Positions 1-4,863 of a stretch of 5,936 nt of DNA are shown here, piece after piece. The stretch covers positions 1 through 5,936 of the forward strand of contig JASEHY010000088.1 in assembly GCA_030018555.1 (NCBI GenBank). Reading direction: 5' to 3'. Numbering within the stretch: position 1 is the stretch's first letter; every line of letters starts with the position of its first letter. Both the position numbers and the translations under genes were made by a program. The notes beneath the pieces are model-generated. The model searched no databases and was not told the DNA's origin. It saw nothing but the letters and a program-made list of their open reading frames with translations. The stretch is from Planctomycetota bacterium. GTDB lineage: Bacteria; Planctomycetota; MHYJ01; JACQXL01.

Positions 1-430
1 CTTTAGTAACACTTATTTCAGACTCGCCTTCTGATACGCCATATATTTTCTTGTCCTTAAGTTGCTTTATCAGATTGTTTTTTTCAGATTGATATATTGG
101 TTTGAAATCTTCTCGCGATGGCGCTACTGTTGTGATGTTCAGCCGTGGGAACCATCTTTCTAATGCTTTATCTATCTCAATATAATAATTTTTACAATCA
201 GGTATTTCCTTATTCAACTCTTTATGTCGTTCTTCATATTGTTTAATCCATTTATCAGAAACCACATCCTCTTTTTTGCTTGTTATCTTGTTCAATTCAT
301 CCTGATAATTTTTTAATCTCGCTCTATTTTCCGAAATCGCCTGATAATAACTGAAAACCAGCAGATAAAAAACAACTAAGGCGATAATAATAGAACCACT
401 CATTATCATTAAAACCAGATTCTTTTTCAT
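1..430 (-). CDS. PilO-position bitopic membrane protein (partial, C-terminus outside window)
   Basis: I translated this open frame by hand: 143 codons from ATG at 430 to the window edge with no stop. The start is firm, because TAA lies in frame three codons upstream and the ATG overlaps the TGA of the preceding gene (ATGA, 4-base overlap), which suggests translational coupling. Residues about 4-27 (LVLMIMSGSIIIALVVFYLL and following) form one membrane span after MKKN, so the N-terminus should be cytoplasmic. A charged, probably coiled-coil stretch follows (about 30-75, rich in E, K and N), then the start of a mixed domain. A bitopic protein immediately after a PilM-PilN gene is what PilO looks like in type IV pilus operons; PilO pairs with PilN in the periplasm. 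The assignment rests on topology and gene order, not on a recognised PilO motif, so another alignment-complex subunit is possible. Confidence 0.72.
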   Translation of the reverse strand, partial: MKKNLVLMIMSGSIIIALVVFYLLVFSYYQAISENRARLKNYQDELNKITSKKEDVVSDKWIKQYEERHKELNKEIPDCKNYYIEIDKALERWFPRLNITTVAPSREDFKPIYQSEKNNLIKQLKDKKIYGVSEGESEISVTK

Positions 431-2262
431 CTTATTTTAACTGTTCCTCCATATATGGGAATTTGGATTTTCACCTGAGCGCGATAATACTTGGGTTCTT
501 CTTCTTCAAATGGCAGTTGCTTTATTTCGGCATTAGTCTTTAATTCACTTATCGGTTTTGCATCTATCATATCTACCGAAGAATCCGTTTCCGATATATT
601 AAACTCTGCCAATAATTCCAATAGGGGCCTTACCAGATGGGTTTTAACAAAGGAATGGGAGGCAACCGGGTCAAACTCACCGTCCCTTTTCTGTTTTGCT
701 ACCAAGCCACAGACCATCTCTAAAGATATGACATCTTTTTTAGGCACGCCTGGCTTTTCCGCCGTAATGAAACGGCTCATTTTTATCTCTAAAAGCCATA
801 TCTTTTTTAGTTCTTCCTCTCTCAGATATTGGTCATCTTCGTCACTTCCTGTTTCTATATAACCCTTTAGTGGGGCAACACTCGGATTGGCAAATACACT
901 TAACTTATTAATGCTATTTAACACCTGTAGAAAGACATCTCTTTTGTGCCCGATTCCAGAAAGACTACTTAATCGCTGGGTCTGGTCACTTATATCTTTT
1001 ATCTTCTCATAATTCTTTGCTATCTTTTTCTTGTTATCAAGCACTTCTTGAACCTGTTGGTTTGCATCAGTTAATTGATTGAGAGTATCCCTTGCTGACA
1101 GATGCAACAACAACGGAATCAGAATAACAAGAACAGCAATAGCAGCGATAAATGGCTTACGTCTGGCGGCGGTTCTCAATTGAATTATCTCTGGCGGGAG
1201 AAGATTTATCTTATTAGATGCGGTTTCAAGCCCCTGTAAAGCAAGTCCGGTAGCCACGCCCAATCCCTGCAACTTATTGAGAAACTCTATCCTATTTACA
1301 TTATCGGAAACAGTAAGACGGTTCAGTGTGGACAATCTAACTGTTGCAATCTGCAACCGCTGGGAAACAAACTCCTCAAAATAAATCGTTTTGGAAGCAT
1401 TACCCATCAGTATTATCTTATCAAAGGTTACAGAGCGTCCGCTTGCCGTGCTTTTATAAAAACCGATAGAGCGATGTATCTCGCTTGCCAAATCTTTCAG
1501 TATGTTTTGAGTCGCTCCGTATATCTTTGCCGCCTCAGGCGATTCTTTGGAAGTAGTATTTATCTTCAACCTCTCTGCCTCTTCAAACGGTATTTCCAGT
1601 TTCTGCTGGATTGCCTTTGTGATATCATTACCTACGATGGGCAGATTCCTTATCCAGAATTTATCTTTCTCTATTAAAATCAGGTTGGTATTATTTGTGC
1701 CAATATCCAGCAGTATAAGATTTTTACCTCCGCTTACCACCGAATAATCAGCCATTATATAATTATACAGTGCTACTGGAGCAAACTGGATAATATCAAC
1801 TTTTATACTATTGCTTGTTAATAACTTTATAAACCCATCTATTAAATCCCTCTTTACTGCAAAAAAGACCGCTTCTATTTCTTCTCCAGCTTTATAGGAA
1901 CGTTCTATTTTCTGATATGACCAGAGTACCTCTTCTATAGCAAAAGGCAGGTGTTGCTGTGCCTCGTATTTGATAATTTCCTGAAGACGCTCTCCTTTTG
2001 CTGGGGGGACACTGACGAACCTGTTAAAAACCTGATGGAAGGGCGGAGAAACTACGATAACATCTCCCCTTATCTTATGTCTGCCCCGAAAGGTATTATA
2101 GGCAGCCCGAAAATCTTGATTAAATGTATCTTCATCACGGCTTGCCGTCGCAGGATATTCTATCACATCAAAATCTACAACCTCTATAATATCCTCTACG
2201 AGCCGTAGCCGGACCGCCTTAAGAGATGACTTACTGATATCAAATCCCCATGCACTTTTCAT
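427..2262 (-). CDS. pilM: PilM-PilN fusion, type IV pilus inner-membrane platform protein
   Basis: This 611-residue protein has two parts. Residues 1 to about 345 are a PilM-type actin-like ATPase fold (as in FtsA): a phosphate-1 loop in WGFDISKSSLKAVRL (5-19), a phosphate-2 loop LDIGTNNTNL (185-194), and an adenosine-side motif ILMGNAS (284-290) where relatives usually carry a GG pair. PilM alone is normally about 350 residues. The rest resembles PilN: INLLP (352-356), basic residues, one membrane span (about 370-388), a coiled coil (about 391-435), then a soluble periplasmic domain. INLLP is the conserved PilN N-terminal peptide that PilM binds in other bacteria, so partner and ligand are here in one chain. 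By inference it anchors the cytoplasmic PilM ring to the periplasmic alignment complex of a type IV pilus or related secretion system. The ATG at 2262 has only a weak ribosome site but a strong promoter upstream. The acidic stretch around 470-485 (GSDEDDQYLREEE) is probably a loop. Confidence 0.88.
   Translation of the reverse strand: MKSAWGFDISKSSLKAVRLRLVEDIIEVVDFDVIEYPATASRDEDTFNQDFRAAYNTFRGRHKIRGDVIVVSPPFHQVFNRFVSVPPAKGERLQEIIKYEAQQHLPFAIEEVLWSYQKIERSYKAGEEIEAVFFAVKRDLIDGFIKLLTSNSIKVDIIQFAPVALYNYIMADYSVVSGGKNLILLDIGTNNTNLILIEKDKFWIRNLPIVGNDITKAIQQKLEIPFEEAERLKINTTSKESPEAAKIYGATQNILKDLASEIHRSIGFYKSTASGRSVTFDKIILMGNASKTIYFEEFVSQRLQIATVRLSTLNRLTVSDNVNRIEFLNKLQGLGVATGLALQGLETASNKINLLPPEIIQLRTAARRKPFIAAIAVLVILIPLLLHLSARDTLNQLTDANQQVQEVLDNKKKIAKNYEKIKDISDQTQRLSSLSGIGHKRDVFLQVLNSINKLSVFANPSVAPLKGYIETGSDEDDQYLREEELKKIWLLEIKMSRFITAEKPGVPKKDVISLEMVCGLVAKQKRDGEFDPVASHSFVKTHLVRPLLELLAEFNISETDSSVDMIDAKPISELKTNAEIKQLPFEEEEPKYYRAQVKIQIPIYGGTVKIR
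445..450 (-). promoter_or_regulatory. Possible ribosome binding site for the PilO-position gene
   Basis: GGAGGA on the minus strand ends 14 bases before the ATG at 430. This is longer than the usual 5-9 base spacing. Because the start overlaps the pilM-N stop, reinitiation by terminating ribosomes probably matters more than direct recruitment here. Confidence 0.45.
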
Positions 2263-2287
2263 AAATTGGTGTCTCGCTATGAACTAT

Positions 2288-2320
2288 GTGTGAAACAATA
2301 TCTTTATATCTTATTCACAC
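2288..2320. promoter_or_regulatory. Inverted repeat spanning the -10 box, candidate operator
   Basis: GTGTGAA (2288-2294) and TTCACAC (2314-2320) form a perfect 7-base inverted repeat with 19 bases between them. The arms bracket the -10 box and the expected start point, where a dimeric repressor could block polymerase. The half-site resembles the TGTGA core of CRP-type sites, but the CRP gap is 6 bases, so that family is not supported. It could also be a hairpin at the mRNA 5' end, or chance. Confidence 0.35.
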
Positions 2321-2331
2321 TCTCTTGTCAA
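2303..2331 (-). promoter_or_regulatory. Sigma-70-type promoter for the pilM-N operon
   Basis: On the minus strand a perfect -35 box TTGACA (2331-2326) is followed after exactly 17 bases by TATAAA (2308-2303), which matches the -10 consensus at 5 of 6 positions. Transcription would start near 2296, leaving a leader of about 35 bases before the ATG at 2262. Position, spacing and strand fit a dedicated housekeeping promoter that makes pilM-N independent of the upstream lipoprotein gene. The start point is inferred. Confidence 0.75.
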
Positions 2332-2363
2332 GACTTTACTAATTTTCTACTCTGGTTTGACCT

Positions 2364-2370
2364 GTATTAC
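2364..2370. repeat. Left target-site duplication of the MITE
   Basis: GTATTAC directly adjoins the left terminal repeat and is identical to 2497-2503 at the other end. It is interpreted as the host sequence duplicated on insertion. Confidence 0.7.
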
Positions 2371-2495
2371 TGAACTCTTGCGAAACGCATAAAACCATCT
2401 TTTATTATTCTTTGTAGCGGTGGCGCCTTTGGCGCCACTTTGTGCGATAAATCGCACCGCTACTTTGCAGTCATTACCCATTTCGCAAGAGTTCA
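2371..2495. mobile_element. Non-autonomous MITE-like element with 15-bp terminal inverted repeats
   Basis: The ends are perfect 15-base inverted repeats: TGAACTCTTGCGAAA at 2371-2385 and TTTCGCAAGAGTTCA at 2481-2495. The sequence GTATTAC directly abuts the left end (2364-2370) and recurs at 2497-2503. With one mismatch this extends to 8 bases (TGTATTAC and GGTATTAC, the latter from 2496), so an imperfect 8-bp duplication flanks a symmetric 125-bp element. There is no open frame inside; the interior is a nested palindrome. Perfect terminal repeats, a short flanking duplication and no coding capacity are the hallmarks of a miniature inverted-repeat element mobilised in trans by a transposase encoded elsewhere. 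I do not recognise the insertion sequence family. Confidence 0.8.
2414..2463. repeat. Cloverleaf-like nested palindrome inside the MITE
   Basis: An outer stem GTAGCGGT/ACCGCTAC (2414-2421 with 2456-2463) encloses two perfect hairpins. One is GTGGCGCC-TTT-GGCGCCAC (2420-2438) and the other is GTGCGAT-AA-ATCGCAC (2442-2457). Outer and inner stems share a base or two at the junction, so an RNA or single DNA strand would form a three-way junction. Neither strand has a U-rich tail after the hairpins, so this is not a standard intrinsic terminator, although it could slow polymerase or protect a 3' end. Confidence 0.75.
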
Positions 2496-2496
2496 G

Positions 2497-2503
2497 GTAT
2501 TAC
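2497..2503. repeat. Right target-site duplication, containing the lipoprotein stop codon
   Basis: This is the second copy of GTATTAC. Read on the minus strand it is GTAATAC, and it includes the TAA stop (2502-2500) of the lipoprotein gene. Because this copy sits on the gene side, insertion left the last codons and the stop unchanged. Confidence 0.7.
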
Positions 2504-4707
2504 CTCAACGATTCAGGGAAAGTTCCCTTCTCTGTATCTATCCCAAAACTAAAGGTCTTCTCAGGATTCCCCGACTTAGGATTAATTCTCCGCCACCTTA
2601 AATTATTCCCCGCCTCAGGCCAATCCGGCGGAATATTTTGTAGATTATAAGTATCTCTACCCCCAATGTCAATAAATAATGCAATATTAAATAGGTCATA
2701 GCGCCAGGAGTTTTTGTCACCGTTGTGCTGTGAATAGCCAAGACAATCTTTGGTGTAGTAATTGTAGGTATTATTGCCATCCAGTGAAATAAAGACAGCG
2801 ATGGATTGATTAATAGCAGAGCCGAGAAAGATCGTGCCAGACGCCCCTGCCTTACCTGTATCAGACAGGGTTTGATTCCCTTTCTCGTCAAGATAACTCC
2901 ACGCAGAGAAAGTATTATCACCGCCTTTATCTGTAAGGAAAGAAATAGAAAGGTCGTGAGCGCCTGCTTGTGAGATTGCCTTCCATGTATGGTAGGTATC
3001 ATTCCCGCCTTCGTCTAAGAGCATCGTCAAGCCCATATGGGCAGTGCCGGATTGGACATAGAATGAGCCCTCATAATGGTCATTACCGGCTTTATCGTGC
3101 AGGATGCCGGTAGCGTACCAATAGCCGGTTGCCTGTCCGTAGACGCCACATTCATACCAGTCATCGCCATCCCAGTCCTGTAAGACACCTGTTCCGCCAG
3201 CCATAGAGTGCCCGCCTCCAAGGTCGCCCCGCTGTCCCCATCCAGCACCCTGACAGAAACTATAATTACGAAATTCATCGTGTCCCTGTTTTGCCTTTCT
3301 GAAAATGATATACGGTTCGGCGATATATCTGTCATTACCAGCGGTATCAATCAGAGCGCCGAAGCCCATAATAAAGCCGAATCCCTGGCTGGTATGATAT
3401 GCATAGTATTTATCGTTACCGTCTATCTTGATAAGATTAGCGATACCAAAAGATGCTGAGCCCTGGACCGAAAACTTGCCCTCAAAAACATCATCTCCGC
3501 CGCGGGCAATTAGAAACCCGACGCCGAAATAACACATCCCCTGAGCATTCTTGACCGCCTTAAAAACATCGTTCCCGCCATTATCTATCAGGAAGCCATA
3601 ACCGAAAACCCCAGCCCCTTGAGCACAGGACGTCTTTTCATCAGCAATATAGATGTCATTACCTGCCCAATCAATCACGGTTGAGATTGGATGCTCAAGT
3701 CCGCAGGAACCCCCCATTCCACCCTTATAAGTATCATTACCGGCTAAATCAATGATGAGAAGGTATTTATCCCCCTCGTAGGTATTATCCTCATTTTTGC
3801 CGTTAAAGAGAACCTTACCAAGCGGGGTATCAAACTCAAATTTAATCTGGCTCAAGTCTATCTTGGTTGGTTCTTTACCTTCTGGTAGTTTTTCGCTTGA
3901 GAGCGGATTGGTTAAGAATGATTCCATATCCATAATTGCCAGAAGATTAGGCACGGCACCGGTGTAGAGGTCATCATAATCAACAGTTCTACCTAAATCC
4001 CAGTTAATGATAGAACCATCCTCAAATTCTTCATCTTCCTCATCAAGAGAGAAAGACCTGGTGGCGAAATCATAGGCGCGTTGCCATTTTTCCCGCGGGT
4101 AATGTCGCAGGGCTCTATCGCGATAGAACCTTGCCTCGCCCGCAGAATAAATAAACTTTGCAGTAGCCGAAATAACCTCTTTGGGTATGCCAGATATCGC
4201 CTTATTGATTTCTCCCTTAGTGGTCTCTGTGCAGGAGAGACCACATCTCTTATACAATGACTCAATTGCCTCTAATAAAGGGTTTTCAGTCTTTGGTTTG
4301 AACTCTGGCGCATATTGCCTGTAGCCCGTTACTCTATGACCTGTCCTCGCGGTAGAAAGCATAAACATTTTATATATCATCTCAGGTTTAGTTACAGTAT
4401 CAATCATCTGACTTGTCAGGCTCTGAACGAAATTGGGGAATTCCCACGGGTTTTTCCAGTATCTAATAAAATGGGATTGAACCAGCACCTGTTGTCTGAG
4501 AAGCGTATCAAGTGTTTGAGGGTCAAGCCGGGCGGTTTCCCGTGTTAATCCCTTTGTCCCCAATGCCTTCCCTATTATATCGTCTTGCCCACTGGGTCCG
4601 CCTCCGGCGGAATGGAGCGAAGAGTCCTGTCCAGTGGTAGGTGTTGCTCCGCACCCTGAAGACACTATCAAACATATTACACAAAGTATAACCAATAATA
4701 ATCTCAT
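2500..4707 (-). CDS. Predicted lipoprotein with GND-x-Y repeats (putative beta-solenoid), function unknown
   Basis: This 735-residue protein begins with a lipoprotein signal: MRLLLVILCVICLIVSSGC, with C19 as the probable lipidated residue. The lipobox is slightly atypical, with S at -3, and residue +2 is G rather than D, so in a Gram-negative cell it would go to the outer membrane. A low-complexity Gly/Ser linker (24-45) and a helical, charged region (50-235) follow. About twelve repeats then carry GND/GDD-x-Y/F/W, with the key Asp near residues 325, 351, 380, 406, 432, 459, 516, 543, 570, 598, 646 and 685. Between them runs a pattern like QG-x-G-x3-G-x-G-x-L-I-D. The 26-29 residue period suggests stacked beta coils, possibly binding metal through the Asp/Asn ladder. 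It is not the RTX nonapeptide. No enzyme motif was recognised. The start is supported by GAGGAG six bases upstream. The stop lies inside a MITE target duplication. Confidence 0.85.
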   Translation of the reverse strand: MRLLLVILCVICLIVSSGCGATPTTGQDSSLHSAGGGPSGQDDIIGKALGTKGLTRETARLDPQTLDTLLRQQVLVQSHFIRYWKNPWEFPNFVQSLTSQMIDTVTKPEMIYKMFMLSTARTGHRVTGYRQYAPEFKPKTENPLLEAIESLYKRCGLSCTETTKGEINKAISGIPKEVISATAKFIYSAGEARFYRDRALRHYPREKWQRAYDFATRSFSLDEEDEEFEDGSIINWDLGRTVDYDDLYTGAVPNLLAIMDMESFLTNPLSSEKLPEGKEPTKIDLSQIKFEFDTPLGKVLFNGKNEDNTYEGDKYLLIIDLAGNDTYKGGMGGSCGLEHPISTVIDWAGNDIYIADEKTSCAQGAGVFGYGFLIDNGGNDVFKAVKNAQGMCYFGVGFLIARGGDDVFEGKFSVQGSASFGIANLIKIDGNDKYYAYHTSQGFGFIMGFGALIDTAGNDRYIAEPYIIFRKAKQGHDEFRNYSFCQGAGWGQRGDLGGGHSMAGGTGVLQDWDGDDWYECGVYGQATGYWYATGILHDKAGNDHYEGSFYVQSGTAHMGLTMLLDEGGNDTYHTWKAISQAGAHDLSISFLTDKGGDNTFSAWSYLDEKGNQTLSDTGKAGASGTIFLGSAINQSIAVFISLDGNNTYNYYTKDCLGYSQHNGDKNSWRYDLFNIALFIDIGGRDTYNLQNIPPDWPEAGNNLRWRRINPKSGNPEKTFSFGIDTEKGTFPESLR
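2610..2631. repeat. Palindromic repeat in the lipoprotein C-terminal coding region
   Basis: CCGCC (2610-2614) and GGCGG (2627-2631) flank a core containing the palindrome GCCTCAGGC. The 12-mer GCCTGAGGCGGG on the minus strand (2620-2609) recurs exactly at 5524-5535 on the plus strand. It encodes PPDWPEAG (residues 693-700), just after the last GND repeat, a place where an inserted peptide would be tolerated. It may be a degenerate member of the palindrome family seen elsewhere here. Confidence 0.45.
4588..4611. repeat. Palindromic repeat just after the lipoprotein signal peptide
   Basis: Two adjacent palindromes lie here: CCCA-C-TGGG (4588-4596) and TCCGCC-TCC-GGCGGA (4597-4611). They encode SAGGGPSG (residues 33-40) in the flexible linker behind the lipidated Cys19. 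The same pair, a GC-rich GCC/GGC palindrome beside CCCAGTGGG, occurs in opposite orientation at 5521-5552, which marks them as copies of one mobile repeat. Confidence 0.6.
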
Positions 4708-4713
4708 AATCTA

Positions 4714-4719
4714 CTCCTC
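4714..4719 (-). promoter_or_regulatory. Ribosome binding site of the lipoprotein gene
   Basis: GAGGAG on the minus strand lies six bases before the ATG at 4707. This is ideal spacing and fixes the start directly ahead of the signal peptide. Confidence 0.8.
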
Positions 4720-4734
4720 TCTTACTCGCTGTTA

Positions 4735-4759
4735 CCCAGCACATAATTTATGTGCTGGG
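4735..4759. repeat. Perfect 12-bp inverted repeat (hairpin) in the spacer
   Basis: CCCAGCACATAA, one central base, then TTATGTGCTGGG: a perfect 12-base stem. With a one-base centre it is better as a DNA palindrome or cruciform than as a tight RNA loop, though opening the A/T pairs gives a stable RNA hairpin in the 5' leader. No U-tract follows on the minus strand, so it is not an intrinsic terminator. Confidence 0.75.
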
Positions 4760-4761
4760 AG

Positions 4762-4789
4762 ACCCGCCGAAGCTTCAGCGAAGGCGGGT
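4762..4789. repeat. GC-rich palindrome ACCCGCC...GGCGGGT
   Basis: Seven-base arms ACCCGCC (4762-4768) and GGCGGGT (4783-4789) surround GAAGCTTC (4769-4776) and an overlapping CTTC-AGC-GAAG hairpin. The arms match the CCCGCC/GGCGGG core of the palindromes inside the coding regions, so it is probably an intergenic member of the same family. Confidence 0.65.
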
Positions 4790-4805
4790 TACTGCTGTTA
4801 GACAA

Positions 4806-4844
4806 CCCCCTTAATTCCCTCCCGCTAAGGCGGGATTAAGGGGG
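4806..4844. repeat. Long imperfect hairpin after the TatD/radical SAM gene
   Basis: CCCCCTTAAT (4806-4815) pairs with ATTAAGGGGG (4835-4844), and CCCGC (4821-4825) pairs with GCGGG (4830-4834) around the loop TAAG; TCCCT is a one-sided bulge. It starts 20 bases past the TAA at 4864. The transcript after it continues GUUGUC rather than a U run, so it would act as an mRNA end-protecting or attenuating structure, or as a mobile repeat, rather than as a classic terminator. Confidence 0.65.
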
Positions 4845-4863
4845 ATTTCACCCGGCTAAATAA

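Larger units (their letters stand above)
4722..4800. repeat. Direct repeat flanking two hairpins upstream of the lipoprotein gene
   Basis: TTACTCGCTGTTA (4722-4734) and TTACTGCTGTTA (4789-4800) are direct repeats differing by one missing base. They enclose exactly the two palindromes at 4735-4759 and 4762-4789. This could be a 12-13 base target duplication around a 54-base palindromic insert, or the repeat unit of a compound element. The left copy lies three bases from the ribosome site of the lipoprotein gene. Confidence 0.5.

Noticed and set aside
491..862. 123-codon open frame on the plus strand
   Set aside because: It lies antisense within the pilM-N coding region, is Ser-rich shadow sequence with no recognisable domain, and the minus-strand frame is clearly the real gene.
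1530..1540. CCGCCTCAGGC within pilM-N as another palindromic insertion
   Set aside because: The 11-mer matches the other copies, but the encoded SPEAA lies in an ordinary PilM helix-loop context and there are no flanking palindromic arms, so chance or natural codons explain it.
2414..2463. Cloverleaf-like fold as a tRNA or structured RNA gene
   Set aside because: Too short, lacking tRNA T-loop and anticodon features and a CCA-ready acceptor, and fully contained between transposon-like terminal repeats.
3027..3350. 107-codon minus-strand frame overlapping the lipoprotein gene
   Set aside because: It is an out-of-frame shadow of the GND repeats; the 735-codon frame has the signal peptide, ribosome site and repeats.
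2600..3750. RTX calcium-binding nonapeptide repeats in the lipoprotein
   Set aside because: RTX units are GGxGxDxUx every nine residues. Here the GND motif recurs every 26-29 residues and the sequence between is different. Also, RTX proteins are normally secreted by type I systems without a lipoprotein signal.
4523..4744. 73-codon minus-strand frame beginning in the spacer
   Set aside because: Its start lies within the palindromic spacer and it overlaps the lipoprotein N-terminus in another frame. There is no ribosome site, and the lipoprotein start has both a ribosome site and a signal peptide.
4735..4789. CRISPR array or tandem repeat
   Set aside because: The palindromes differ from each other in sequence, and only one direct repeat pair exists, with no regularly spaced unique spacers.
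4806..4844. Rho-independent terminator after the TatD/radical SAM gene
   Set aside because: The stem is strong but no run of T follows on the minus strand. The other two spacer hairpins lack a T run as well.
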